Source of the DNA: Streptomyces lydicus
GTDB taxonomy: Bacteria > Actinomycetota > Actinomycetes > Streptomycetales > Streptomycetaceae
Assembly: GCF_000717345.1 (NCBI RefSeq)
Contig: NZ_JNZA01000003.1
Span: 186,001 to 250,000 of the forward strand
Length of the DNA: 64,000 bases
Reading direction: 5' to 3'
The notes under the pieces are model-generated. The model made no database searches. It had not been told where the DNA came from and was given only the letters and a program-made list of their open reading frames with translations. The position numbers and the translations under genes are program-made. This document shows, piece after piece, positions 27,629 to 38,464 of this stretch (within the stretch, counting starts at the first letter, position 1; the number at the start of each line of letters is the position of its first letter).

Positions 27629-29182
27629 ATGCCGACCTGCCCGAGCGGCCACCAGTCGGTGGCCGAAGACTGGTGCGAGGTGTGCGGCCAGCGGATGGCG
27701 GGTGCTGTCCCCCCGCCGCCGTCCCTGCCTGCCGGCTTCCTGAACACGCCGCCCAGCCAGCCCACCGGAGCACCCGGCCCGCCCCCGGGCCACGCCGGTC
27801 CCCCTCCCGGTCAGCCCGGTCCTCCTCCGGGTCAGGCCGGTCCCCCTCCGGGGCAGCCCGGTCCGCCCCCCGGCTTCGGCGGCCCCGGCCCCGGCCAGGA
27901 CAGCGGCCAGGGCGGCTACGGCTTCCCGCCGCCGGCTCCCGGCCCCGGTGGCCCCGGTGGCCCCGGTGGCCCCGGCCCGCAGGGTGGCTACGGCTTCCCG
28001 CCGCCCGTACCGGGCCCCGGCCAGCCGCCGCCCGGCCCCGGCCCCGAGCAGTCCGCGCCCGAGCTGTGTCCGCAGTGCGGCCGGCCGCGCGAGGCGATGG
28101 CACCGTTCTGTGAGGAGTGCCGCTACAACTTCCTCACCAACTCCCCGACGTCCTACGCCCCGCCGCCCGGCCAGCAGCCCGGCCCCGGCACGCAGGGCGG
28201 CCAGCCCGGCTACGGCTTCCCGCCGCCCGCACCGGGCCCCGGCGGTCCCGGCCCGCAGGGCGGTCAGGGCGGCTACGGTTTCCCGCCGCCGCCCCAGCAG
28301 TCCCAGCAGCCGCACCCCCCGCAGCAGCAGGGCATGCCCGGCATGCCGCCCAGCCCCGGCCAGCCCGGCCCCGGCGGCTACCCCGGCCAGCCCGGCCCGC
28401 CGCCCGGCATGCCCGGCCCCGGCCCGGCCGGCCAGCCCGGTCCGCCCCCGCAGCAGGCGGACGACTGGCCGCTGAGCCCCCCGGGCGCCCAGCCCGGGCC
28501 GCCGCCGATGGCCCCCGCGCCGCCCGGCCCCGGCCCGCAGGCCCCGTTCGAGCAGCAGCCGCCCGCGCCGTTCCCGCCGCAGCAGCCGGGACCGTACGAG
28601 CAGCAGCCGCCGTACGAGCAGCAACAGCCCTACGAACAGCAGCCGTACGAGCAGCAGCAGCCGGCCCCGTTCGAGCAGCAGATGCCGCAGCAGGGACCCG
28701 GCGGGGACCAGCAGTGGAACGGCGGCCCCGGCCAGGGCCCCGCGGCGCCCCCGCAGGGCCCGGCGCCGGTCGTCGGTGCCGGCTGGGTCGTGGCGGTCGC
28801 GCCGGACCGTGAGTACTTCATGGCGATGATGGGCCGCAGCGGCCCGGAGGCCGCGGGCCTCAACCTGCCCGCGTACTCGCCCGAGCAGGTACTCCCCCTC
28901 GGGGGCGGCCAGCTCGCGATCGGCCGCCGCCGCAACAGCACCGGCGAGTCCCCGGACATCGACCTGGGCAGCTCGCCGGAGGACCCGGGCGTCTCGCACC
29001 AGCACGCGCTGCTGGTGCAGCAGCAGGACGGCAGCTGGGCGGTGGTGGACCAGAACTCCACCAACGGCACCACGATCAACCTCGCCGAGGACCCGATCCA
29101 GCCGTACGTGCCGGTGCCGCTCCACGAGGGCGACCGGGTGCACGTCGGCGCCTGGACGACGCTCACCGTCCGCCGGGGCTGA
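27629..29182 (+). CDS. FHA-domain protein with zinc ribbons and long Pro/Gln/Gly-rich linker
   Basis: A 517-residue phosphothreonine-binding adaptor. It opens with MPTCPSGHQSVAEDWCEVCG (zinc ribbon), followed by GPPPGQ-type repeats, a second ribbon (CPQCG, CEEC, near 148-170), and more Pro/Gly/Gln-rich sequence with YEQQ repeats (about 310-360). The C-terminal FHA domain (about 400-515) has IGRR, VSHQHALL and NSTNGT, the phosphopeptide-binding residues. It is the expected partner or substrate of the PknG-type kinase. GGAGGGGG lies upstream of the ATG. Confidence 0.9.
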   Translation: MPTCPSGHQSVAEDWCEVCGQRMAGAVPPPPSLPAGFLNTPPSQPTGAPGPPPGHAGPPPGQPGPPPGQAGPPPGQPGPPPGFGGPGPGQDSGQGGYGFPPPAPGPGGPGGPGGPGPQGGYGFPPPVPGPGQPPPGPGPEQSAPELCPQCGRPREAMAPFCEECRYNFLTNSPTSYAPPPGQQPGPGTQGGQPGYGFPPPAPGPGGPGPQGGQGGYGFPPPPQQSQQPHPPQQQGMPGMPPSPGQPGPGGYPGQPGPPPGMPGPGPAGQPGPPPQQADDWPLSPPGAQPGPPPMAPAPPGPGPQAPFEQQPPAPFPPQQPGPYEQQPPYEQQQPYEQQPYEQQQPAPFEQQMPQQGPGGDQQWNGGPGQGPAAPPQGPAPVVGAGWVVAVAPDREYFMAMMGRSGPEAAGLNLPAYSPEQVLPLGGGQLAIGRRRNSTGESPDIDLGSSPEDPGVSHQHALLVQQQDGSWAVVDQNSTNGTTINLAEDPIQPYVPVPLHEGDRVHVGAWTTLTVRRG

Positions 29183-29205
29183 CCGCACCAACAGGAGTAC
29201 CGACA

Positions 29206-29235
29206 GCGGGGCGTGACCATCCGGTCACGCCCCGC
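29206..29235 (+). terminator. Terminator after the FHA gene
   Basis: GCGGGGCGTGACC (29206-29218) pairs perfectly with GGTCACGCCCCGC (29223-29235) around a 4-nt loop, 24 bp after the FHA stop codon. Confidence 0.8.
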
Positions 29236-29312
29236 TGGTCGTTCCGCCCCGGCTCCGTGGGGGCCGTCCTACGACCTGAGTCCTAGCCCGGAGCGTCTGC
29301 CACCATGGACGG

Positions 29313-29717
29313 GTGAACGAGAATCCGCGCGGCACGGTTCAGGGGCAGACCTTCTACGAGCAGGTCGGTGGCGAGGAGACCTTCCGTCGCCTGGTGCACC
29401 GCTTCTACCAGGGAGTCGCCGAGGACCCGTTGCTGCGGCCGATGTACCCGGAAGAGGATCTGGGCCCGGCCGAGGAGCGGCTGGCGCTCTTCCTCATGCA
29501 GTACTGGGGCGGCCCCCGTACGTACAGCGACGGCCGCGGCCACCCCCGGCTGCGGATGCGGCATGCCCCGTTCACCGTCGACCGGGCCGCCCACGACGCC
29601 TGGCTGCGGCACATGCGGGACGCGGTGGACTCCCTCGAACTGTCCGCGGAGCACCGCACGCAGCTGTGGAACTACCTCACCTACGCCGCCGCCTCGATGA
29701 TCAACGCCGCGGACTGA
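29313..29717 (+). CDS. Group II truncated haemoglobin (TrHbO)
   Basis: A 134-residue 2-on-2 globin binding O2/NO in the cytoplasm. Visible features are FYEQVGGEETFRRLVHRFYQGV (B helix Tyr; here split by the motif FYQ), QYWGGPRTYSDGRGHPRLRMRH (Trp G8-type residue and proximal His in RMRHAPF), and WLRHMRDAV. Length and motifs match TrHbO. The GTG at 29313 has only a weak ribosome binding site, but the protein start fits the family. Nothing around it indicates a specific partner. Confidence 0.88.
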   Translation: MNENPRGTVQGQTFYEQVGGEETFRRLVHRFYQGVAEDPLLRPMYPEEDLGPAEERLALFLMQYWGGPRTYSDGRGHPRLRMRHAPFTVDRAAHDAWLRHMRDAVDSLELSAEHRTQLWNYLTYAAASMINAAD

Positions 29718-29903
29718 ACGGCGCCCGGCGGCCCGCCCTGCCCGCCGCGGGCTGAGGAACGCGTCACACCTCCCGGCCACCGTCGCATCCCGTCCCCCTC
29801 CCGTCACGATCCGGTCAAGGCCCCCCGGAAACCGCTTACCGGACGCCCCCGTCTCTGACAGCATCCGTTCATCTGTTTGGTGCTGACCACGGCAGGGGGA
29901 ACC

Positions 29904-32900
29904 GTGACCGGCTTCGTCCTGCTACGGGTGCGGGCGCACCGCCTGCTGCTGGCCGCCGCGCTGCTGTCGGTGCTGCTGACCACCACGGTGCTGACAACGT
30001 TGGCGGCCTTCTCGGGGGCGGTCGGCGACGCCGGGCTGCGGGAGGCGCTGCGCACCCGCTCGGCAGCGGCCGCCGCCCTCCAGGTGAAGGCCCAACTACC
30101 CGCCGGGAAACGGGAGTCCGCGGACCGCGCGGTCAACCAGGGGGCGCGGCGGGCCTTCGACGGGCTGCCGTACACGGTGCGCACCCTGACCCGCTCCGGG
30201 CCGTACGCGCTGCCCCGCTCGCTCCGAGCGCCGGACGCACGCAAGGGCGAGCCGGACCTCACCCATCTCGCGGCCCTGGACCGCTCCCGCCTCACCCTCG
30301 TCAGGGGCACCTGGCCGGGGCACGTCACGCGCGGGCCGCTGCCGGTCGCGCTGCCCGAGGCCGCGGCCGCCCGGCTCGGTGCCGGGCCCGGCCGCCGGAT
30401 CACCCTAGACAACCGGCTGTCCGGCCCCGCCCATCTGACGGTGCAGGTCACGGGCGTCTACCGGCCCAAGGACCGCACCGACCCCTACTGGAAGCTCGAC
30501 GACCTCGGCGGGCGCGCGGTGCGCACCCTCGGCTTCACCACGTACGGCCCGCTGCTCGCCGATCCGGCGGCGTTCCGGGCCGGTCCGCTGGTGCAGGACT
30601 CGGTCGGCTGGCTCGCCACCGCGGACTTCCGGACGCTGACCGCGGACCGGCTGGACGCGCTGAGCGCCGCCGCCGGTCCGGCGCCCAAGGCGTTGATGGC
30701 CGATCCGGCGTTCGCCGGCCGGGCCACCGCCGGCACCGATCTGCCCGAGGCGCTGGGGCAGTTGCGGCGCGCGCTGCTGGTGAACCGCTCGACCATCCTG
30801 ATCGTGGCACTCCAACTGCTGCTGCTCGCCGGCTGTGCGCTGCTGCTGGTCGCCCGGATGCTGAGCACCGAGCGGGCCGGTGAGACGGCGCTGCTGCGGG
30901 CCCGCGGCGGGTCCCGGTGGCGGATCGCCGGGCTGGCGCTCACCGAGTCGCTGCTGCTCGCCGTCCCGGCCGCGGTCGGCGCCCCGCTGCTGTCCGGCCC
31001 GCTGATGCGCCTGCTGGCCGGCGGCGCCCTCGCCCGTACGGGGCTGCCCCTGGACACCCGGCTCACCGGCCCGACCTGGCTGACCGGCGTCGGCGCGGCC
31101 CTGGGCTGCCCCCTCGCCGTCGCCGCGCCCGCCCTGTCACGGACCGGTACGGACTCCCCCGGGCGTACGGAGTGGCGGTCGTGGGGCAGGACGGGTGCGG
31201 ACCTCGGGCTGCTGGTGATCGCCGGCGTCGCCTACTGGCAGCTCCAGCGGCAGACGGCCGGCGGTGACGGCACGGGCGGCGCCGGCGGGGTCCTGACCGG
31301 CGACACCACCGGGCAGCTGGGCATCGACCCGGTGCTGGTGACCGCCCCGGCGCTGGCGCTGCTCGCCGGCACGGTGCTCACCCTGCGGCTGCTGCCGCTC
31401 GCCGCCCGGATCGCCGAGCGGGGCGCGGCCCGCGGCCGGGGGCTGGCCGCGGCGCTGGCCGGCTGGCAGATCAGCCGCCGCCCTTCGCCGAGCTCTCCCC
31501 TCCGTTCGGGCAGGGGAGGCGCCCACCGCGGCGCGGGCCCCGTCCTGCTGCTGGTGCTGGCCACCGCGCTGGGCATGCTGGCGATCGGTCAGCGCGCCTC
31601 CTGGGACCGCTCGCAGGACGACCAGGCGGACTTCCGGGCCGGCGCGGCGGTGCGCGTACTGGCCAGCAGGATCCCGCAGTGGGGGCAGGGCGGCGCCTAC
31701 GCGGCGGTGCCCGGTGTGGCCGCGGCGCTGCCCGTCGGCCAGGCCGAACTGGACCTGTCGGGCGGCCGGTCCTCCTCGCTGCTCGCCCTGGACACCATGG
31801 GGGCCTCCCCTGCTCGAACGACGTCGGGAGCCGGGGGAACGTCGGCGGGGGCGCTGCTGCTGCGCGGCGACCTGGTGGGCGGCGAGGCTGATGGCACCGC
31901 GGGCGCGGCGGCGGACGGGGTGCTGCGCGCGGTGGCGCCACGTGCCGGCGCACCCGGCGCGGACGGACCGGAACTCCCCACCGCCACCCGCGAGGTGCGG
32001 CTGACCGCCACGCTGCGCTCCCTCAAGGCCCTGCGGGTCGCCCCCGAGCGGGTGCAGCAGCCCACCGACGAGGCCGCCACCCACGAGACCGGGCCGGTGC
32101 CCGCCACCCTCGCCGTCCTGATCACCGACGGCTTCGGCGTCCCCGCCACCCTGCCGCTCAGCACGCTCCCCGCCGACGGCAGACCGCACACCCTGCGCGT
32201 GGACCTCGCCGCGGCGGCCGGCGCCCCCGCGGGCCGCCCGGCCGGCCCGTTGCGGCTGACCGGACTGGTCGTCGACACGGACCAGTCGGACGTCTCGCAC
32301 CGCCAACGGCTGTCCGTCCTCGGTGCGCAGGCCGTCGTCGGCCACGACCCGCCCCGGGCCCTCACCCCGCCCGCCGCCCTGGCCTGGCGAACGCAGCTCA
32401 GCGACAGGAGCAGCTCGGTGGGCGAGGCGTACGGCCCGCGGGCGGACCGGGCCGAGGTGCCCGCGGGCGGCCTGCTGTCCCAGACGTACGACACCGGCGC
32501 CCGGCTGGACGACTGGGGCGCGGCGGTGACCTCGCTGCGGATCACCGTCGCGCGGCCGACGCCGCCGCCGCTCGCCGCCGTCGCCACCGACGCGTTCCTG
32601 CGCGACAGCGGTTCGAAGGTCGGCGCGGTCATCGATGTGCCGGTCAACGGGCAGCAGTTGAAGGCGCGGATCGTCCGGGCGGTACGGGCCCTGCCGGGCC
32701 CCGCGGACGGCGACGCCGGCAGCGGACTCCTCGTCGACTTCCGGGCGGTCAACGAGGCGCTGGCCGAGCGCGGCGCCGCGCCCCTGGCCGCCACCGAGTG
32801 GTGGCTGCGTCCGGAGCCCGGCGCGGTGGCGAAGGTCGTCGGCGCGCTGCGGTCCCGCCCGGACACCGACCCCGGCCAGGTCCTGGTCCGCGACGAGATC

Positions 32901-33356
32901 GCCCGGCAGCTGCACGACGACCCGCTGGGCCTCGGGCCGCGGAGCGCGCTGACCGCGGCGGCCGCGGTCGCGGTGGCGCTGGCGGCGGTCGGCTTCGCGG
33001 TGAGCGCCGCCGGTTCGGTCCGCGAACGGGCCCGGGAGTTCGCCGTACTGCGGGCCCTGGGGGCGCCGCGCCGCCAGCTCGCCCGGATGATCGCCGCCGA
33101 GCAGGGCGTGCTGATCGCGCTGGCACTGGCGGTCGGTGGGGCGCTGGGGACGGTGCTGACCCGGGCGGTGGTGCCACTGATCGTGCTGACCGGGCAGGCG
33201 GGCCGCCCGGTGCCGCCGGTGCTGGTGGAGCTGCCGGCCGGCCAGGTGGCCGCGCTGCTGGCGGCGGTCGCGGCGGTTCCGCTGCTGGTCGTCGCGGGCA
33301 TCGGGCTGCGGCGCGGCGACCCGGTCGCGGCCCTGCGCGACCAAGGAGCGCTGTGA
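29904..33356 (+). CDS. ABC transporter permease, FtsX/MacB type (large)
   Basis: A 1150-residue membrane protein with two FtsX halves. An N-terminal span (LLLAAALLSVLLTTTVLTTL) precedes a large extracytoplasmic region; a central membrane block (about 295-540) holds several spans, and the C-terminal FtsX domain (about 1005-1140) reads SVRERAREFAVLRALGAPRRQLARM. The GTG at 29904 has AGGGGGA upstream. With the next two genes it forms a tripartite-like exporter or lipoprotein-release system. The substrate is not evident. Confidence 0.85.
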   Translation: MTGFVLLRVRAHRLLLAAALLSVLLTTTVLTTLAAFSGAVGDAGLREALRTRSAAAAALQVKAQLPAGKRESADRAVNQGARRAFDGLPYTVRTLTRSGPYALPRSLRAPDARKGEPDLTHLAALDRSRLTLVRGTWPGHVTRGPLPVALPEAAAARLGAGPGRRITLDNRLSGPAHLTVQVTGVYRPKDRTDPYWKLDDLGGRAVRTLGFTTYGPLLADPAAFRAGPLVQDSVGWLATADFRTLTADRLDALSAAAGPAPKALMADPAFAGRATAGTDLPEALGQLRRALLVNRSTILIVALQLLLLAGCALLLVARMLSTERAGETALLRARGGSRWRIAGLALTESLLLAVPAAVGAPLLSGPLMRLLAGGALARTGLPLDTRLTGPTWLTGVGAALGCPLAVAAPALSRTGTDSPGRTEWRSWGRTGADLGLLVIAGVAYWQLQRQTAGGDGTGGAGGVLTGDTTGQLGIDPVLVTAPALALLAGTVLTLRLLPLAARIAERGAARGRGLAAALAGWQISRRPSPSSPLRSGRGGAHRGAGPVLLLVLATALGMLAIGQRASWDRSQDDQADFRAGAAVRVLASRIPQWGQGGAYAAVPGVAAALPVGQAELDLSGGRSSSLLALDTMGASPARTTSGAGGTSAGALLLRGDLVGGEADGTAGAAADGVLRAVAPRAGAPGADGPELPTATREVRLTATLRSLKALRVAPERVQQPTDEAATHETGPVPATLAVLITDGFGVPATLPLSTLPADGRPHTLRVDLAAAAGAPAGRPAGPLRLTGLVVDTDQSDVSHRQRLSVLGAQAVVGHDPPRALTPPAALAWRTQLSDRSSSVGEAYGPRADRAEVPAGGLLSQTYDTGARLDDWGAAVTSLRITVARPTPPPLAAVATDAFLRDSGSKVGAVIDVPVNGQQLKARIVRAVRALPGPADGDAGSGLLVDFRAVNEALAERGAAPLAATEWWLRPEPGAVAKVVGALRSRPDTDPGQVLVRDEIARQLHDDPLGLGPRSALTAAAAVAVALAAVGFAVSAAGSVRERAREFAVLRALGAPRRQLARMIAAEQGVLIALALAVGGALGTVLTRAVVPLIVLTGQAGRPVPPVLVELPAGQVAALLAAVAAVPLLVVAGIGLRRGDPVAALRDQGAL

Positions 33357-33387
33357 CGATGACGAAGCTGCCGAGGGGCGGGGGCCG

Positions 33388-36119
33388 ATGAGCGCGCTCA
33401 CCTGGACGGGCCTGCTGGCCATCCGGCTGCGGACGGCGCGCGGGGCGGCGCTGGCGCTGGGCACGCTGGTGCTGGTCACGGCGTTCCTCGCGGCGGCGTT
33501 CCCGCGCGGCGTAGACGCGTACGAGACCCGCGGGGTGCGCCATGCGCTCGGCGCGGCGCCGCCCGAGCAGCGGACGGTGGAGATCTCCGTCGCACGCGGC
33601 GATGTGACCGCCGCCGACCCCGCGGCCGCCTACCGTGCGGCGGAACTCGGCCGCCAGGACCGGGCGATCCGGCGGCAGTTCGAGGAGCCGCTGCGGGTCT
33701 CCGGCGACCAGTCGCTGTACGGCGTACGCACCACCAAGGCGCTGAACGCACGCGACTCCTGGCTGCCCCGGCCGGAGGGCCCGGATCCCGCCATGTCGTT
33801 GTACGCGGTCGCGGACCTCGCCCGGCACGCCACCCTCACCCGGGGGCGGCTGCCGCGCGGCGCGGCCTCCGGGGCGCGCACCGTCGAGGCGGTGGTGACC
33901 GTGTCCACCGCCCGCACCCTCGGCCTGCGCGTCGGCAGTCAACTGCACCTGCCGGGCCTGACCGTACGGATCTGCGGGCTGCTCACCCCGCACGACCCGG
34001 ACGGCCCGTACTGGGCCGTGGACCCGCTGATGGCTGCCGCCCGCCAGGACGTGTCGGCGGGCACACCGCCGCAGAAGTACTGGCGCGCCGGTCTGTTGCT
34101 GTCCCCTCAGGACGGGCCGGCGCTGACGGCCACCGAGGGTGAGCCGGAGAAGTTCTGGCGCTATCCGGTCGACGCGAGCGCGCTGACCGCCCAGGAGGCG
34201 CCGCGGCTGCGGGACCGGCTGGTCTCCCTCGAACACGGCGCGGCGCTCGCGAAGGTGCGGGGGGTCGCGGGCGGCGGCGCGCTCGCCGACAGCGCGGTGG
34301 ACGGCCTGCTGGACGGCTTCGCGCGGATGCGGGCGGCGGTCGCGCCGGTCATCGCGGTGGCCGCGTTCGGGATCGGCACCGTCGCGGGCATCGTGCTGCT
34401 GATGACCGGGGCGCTGGCCGCGGCCCGGCGGGGCCCCGAGCTGGCGCTGCTGCGGGCCCGCGGCGCGTCGCTGGCCGGCCTGACGGGCCAACTGGCCGCG
34501 GAGGCCGGGGCGGTGGCGCTGCCCGCGGCGGCGGCCGGCGGCGGGCTGGCACTGCTCGTCGTCCCCGGCGAACGGGTGCTGCCGTCGCTGCTGGCGGCGG
34601 CCGGCACCGGACTGCTGGGCACACTCGCGCTGCCGCTGCGGGCCGCCGCCGCGCACCGCCGCCCGCGCACCGCCGCCCGCGCCGACCTGGCGACCGCCCG
34701 CCCCTCCCGGCGCCGTACGGTCGCCGAACTGACCGTGCTGGTCCTGGCGGCCGGTGCGGTGGTCGCGCTGCGCCGCCGCAGCACGGCCGCCGGCGGTGGC
34801 GTGGACGCCCTGGTCAGCGCCGCGCCGGTACTGATCGGGGTGATCGCGGCACTGGTCCTGCTGCGGCTCTACCCGCTCCCGCTGCGCCTGGCGGCCCGGC
34901 CCGCCGCCCGCACCTCCGGGCTGACCGGCTTTCTCGCACTGGCCCGCGCGGGCCGCGCGCCGGCCACCGCCGGACTGCCGCTGCTGGCCCTCCTGGTGGC
35001 GCTGACCACGGCGTCCTTCGGCGGCTCGGTGCTCGCCGGGATCGCCACCGCCCGCGACCGCGCGGCGCTGACCGCGGTCGGCGCGGAGGCCCGGGTCTTC
35101 GCCGACAAGCCGCTCCCGGCGGCCCTTCAGCGGGCCGTCGCGGCGGTGCCGGGCGTCGACGACGCGGTACCGGTACGGCTCTCCGTGCAAGCAGCCGACG
35201 ACGGCGGCCCGCCCCTCTATCTGGTCATCGCCGACCCACCGGCGTACTCCCGGCTGGCCCGCGCCACCGGTCTGGGCGCCTTCTCCGCGGCGCAGCTGGC
35301 CGACCCCGGCGGGGACCGGCCGCTGCCCGCGATCGTCTCGCCCCGCGTCCTGGCCCGCTTCGGACGGGCGCCGATGGCGCTGCAGCCGGAGTTCGGCCAG
35401 CTCGTCATCCGCCCCACGGCCGTCCGCGCCGACACCCCCGCCCAGCCCGGCGGCGACTTCGTGCTGCTCAACGCCCGCAGCGTGGCCCGGCTCCACCCGG
35501 ACACCTATGCCGAACCCGCCAACGGCCCCACCCTCCTGCTGCTGTCCGGCCACTCCCTGGACGCCGGGGCGCTGCGTGCCGCCGTCCGCGCCCACACACC
35601 GGCCGCCGGGCCGCCCCTCCGGCTCGCCCTGCGCTCCGCCGAACGCGCGGCACTCGCCGACTCGCCCCTGCAGCAGGGGGCGGAGCGCCTCTACACCGCG
35701 GCCGTGGTGGCCGGCGCCGGCTTCACACTGCTGGCCCTGCTGCTCTCGCTGCTCCAAGCGGCCCCGCAGCGCACCCAACTCCTCGCCAGGTTGCGCACGA
35801 TGGGCCTGCCCCCCGCGCAGGGGCGGCGGCTGATGGTCCTGGAGGCGCTGCCGCAGGCGCTGCTGGCCGCGGCCGGCGGGGCGCTGGTCGGCGCCGCCGC
35901 GATCCGGCTGCTGAGCGCCGGGATGGACCTCGCCCCGCTCGCACTGCCCGGCGCATCGGGCGGCGGGGCGCTCGGCGCCGTACGCCTGCGCACCGATGCC
36001 GCGTCCCTGCTGCTGCCGTCGGCGGGCGTGGTCGTACTGGCCCTGGTGGTGGCACTGGCCCAGGCATGGCTGAGCGAACGACGGCGTGAGAGCGCCGAGT
36101 TGAGAATGGGGGAACGACC

Positions 36120-36123
<4 letters not shown>
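33388..36123 (+). CDS. ABC transporter permease, FtsX type (second subunit)
   Basis: 911 residues. TM1 (ALALGTLVLVTAFLAAAFP) is followed by an extracytoplasmic domain, FtsX-type spans near 310-480 (VIAVAAFGIGTVAGIVLLMTG region; ELALLRARGASL cytoplasmic loop), and a C-terminal membrane block (about 770-895; LLARLRTMGLPPAQGRRL). The stop overlaps the GTG of the ATPase gene, coupling the two. Both permeases are Ala/Leu-rich and similar in layout, consistent with a heterodimer. Confidence 0.85.
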
Positions 36124-37205
<1,082 letters not shown>

Positions 37206-37248
37206 GGACGGGCCCGCGCCCCGCCAGCGCACCGGCCGGCCGCCGGCC

Positions 37249-37288
37249 CGGGCGGGCAGACGGCGGCTCGGGCGGGCAGGCGGCGGCT
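37249..37288. repeat. Two tandem 20-bp repeats in a convergent intergenic gap
   Basis: CGGGCGGGCAGACGGCGGCT (37249-37268) is followed directly by the same sequence with one change (37269-37288). It lies between the convergent ABC ATPase gene and the gene ending at 37306. No function is evident. Confidence 0.7.
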
Positions 37289-37305
37289 CGGGCCGGCGCG
37301 GCTGC

Positions 37306-38028
37306 TCAGACCGGCGTGACCGTCAGCCCCGACAGCCCCGTGAGCCCGGCCGGGCCCCCGGTCCGTACGGCGATCGACCCGTACGGGGTGCTCAGTCGCA
37401 GCCAGCCGCCCGCGGACAGCAGGCTCAGCGGCGGGGCCTGCACCTGCGCGGCGGGCACGCCGCCGCCCGTGGTGAGCGCCCCGGCCCGCACCGGACGGAG
37501 GAAGCCCAGCGACTGTGCGGCGTGCGCGGCACGCAGCGGAAGGTGGGTGTCGCCGAGGGTGCGCGACCAGATCTCCCGGCCGATGCGGTCCCGTTCGGCG
37601 CGGGTGCGGTGCTGGGGCGGCAGCGCCTCGTCGCGGGCGCGGAACTCGGTGACCGCGGCAGCCACCGCCCGCGTCAGCGCCTCGGGCGTCGGCAGCCCGG
37701 GCACCCGCTGCCAGCCGCCGCGCGGCGGCAGCAGCCCGGTCCACGGCGGGCCGGTCACGGAAGCGGGCACGGTGAGCGCCCCCCGTGACTCCTCGATCCC
37801 TTCGAGGAGCTCACCGGCCGAGACGGTGGTGTCGAGGGTGGTGTCCTCGGCGAGCCGCGCGGTACGGATCGCCAGCACCTCGAACGAGGGCGGGCGTCCG
37901 AAGACGGCAAGGACCCCGCCGCCGGCCTGAAGCCGGACCGTCGCGGCGCGGTCGTAGTGGATCAGCCGGGCGAGGAAGGCGGCGAGGTCCGCCGCCTCCC
38001 CGTCGTCGGCCAGGTGCAGCGCGGTCAT
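37306..38028 (-). CDS. Conserved actinobacterial protein of unknown function
   Basis: 240 residues. The ATG at 38028 overlaps the stop of the thioesterase gene (ATGA), so it is co-translated with it. It is mixed alpha/beta with no membrane span or catalytic motif I can name; notable segments are AIRTARLAEDTTLDTTV and GREIWSRTLGDTHLPLRAAH. The gene order ettA, thioesterase, this gene points to a housekeeping role. A longer reading frame upstream is only the shadow of ettA. Confidence 0.7.
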   Translation of the reverse strand: MTALHLADDGEAADLAAFLARLIHYDRAATVRLQAGGGVLAVFGRPPSFEVLAIRTARLAEDTTLDTTVSAGELLEGIEESRGALTVPASVTGPPWTGLLPPRGGWQRVPGLPTPEALTRAVAAAVTEFRARDEALPPQHRTRAERDRIGREIWSRTLGDTHLPLRAAHAAQSLGFLRPVRAGALTTGGGVPAAQVQAPPLSLLSAGGWLRLSTPYGSIAVRTGGPAGLTGLSGLTVTPV

Positions 38029-38459
38029 ACCGCGGCGGTTCCCTCCTGGTGCGCGGCGTCGTCGAGGTACTCCTTGAGGATCGCCTTCTCCTCCGCGGTG
38101 AGGCGGCGCGGACGCTCCTCGGCGAAGTTGTACGGCACGACGACGGTCGAGGCCCGCAGATAGAGGGCCTCGTCGTCCTTGACCTCGTAGGCGACCGTCA
38201 TCGACGCGGCGCTGATCTTCGTCACCCACAACTCGACGGTCACCGGCGCGGGCCGGTGGACCAGCGGCCGCACGTAGTCGATCTGGTGCCGGGCGACGAC
38301 CGAGCCGCCCGTGAACGACGGGCTGCCGCCCCCCGGCGCCAGCCGGCGCATGAAGTCGATCCGCGCCTCTTCGAGGTAGCGGACGAACACCGCGTTGTTG
38401 ACATGGCCGAACGCGTCCATGTCGGACCAGCGCAGGGGGCAGGAGAAGAGGTGGCGCAC
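38025..38459 (-). CDS. Acyl-CoA thioesterase, hotdog fold (4HBT/YbgC-like)
   Basis: 144 residues from a GTG at 38459, 5 nt after the ettA stop codon. The opening CPLRWSDMDAFGHVNNAVFVRYLEEARIDF (shown as consecutive elements) carries the catalytic Asp of DMDAFGHVNN, the hallmark of 4-hydroxybenzoyl-CoA thioesterase-like enzymes. The long central helix and HQIDYVRPL strand follow. It probably hydrolyses a short or medium acyl-CoA. It is coupled to ettA upstream and to the 240-residue gene downstream. Confidence 0.88.
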   Translation of the reverse strand: MRHLFSCPLRWSDMDAFGHVNNAVFVRYLEEARIDFMRRLAPGGGSPSFTGGSVVARHQIDYVRPLVHRPAPVTVELWVTKISAASMTVAYEVKDDEALYLRASTVVVPYNFAEERPRRLTAEEKAILKEYLDDAAHQEGTAAV

Positions 38460-38464
38460 GTCGG

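Noticed and set aside
27700..28700. Dense short repeats suggesting a repeat array or CRISPR
   Set aside because: They encode in-frame GPPPGQ and YEQQ repeats of the FHA protein linker; no regular spacers or cas genes are present.
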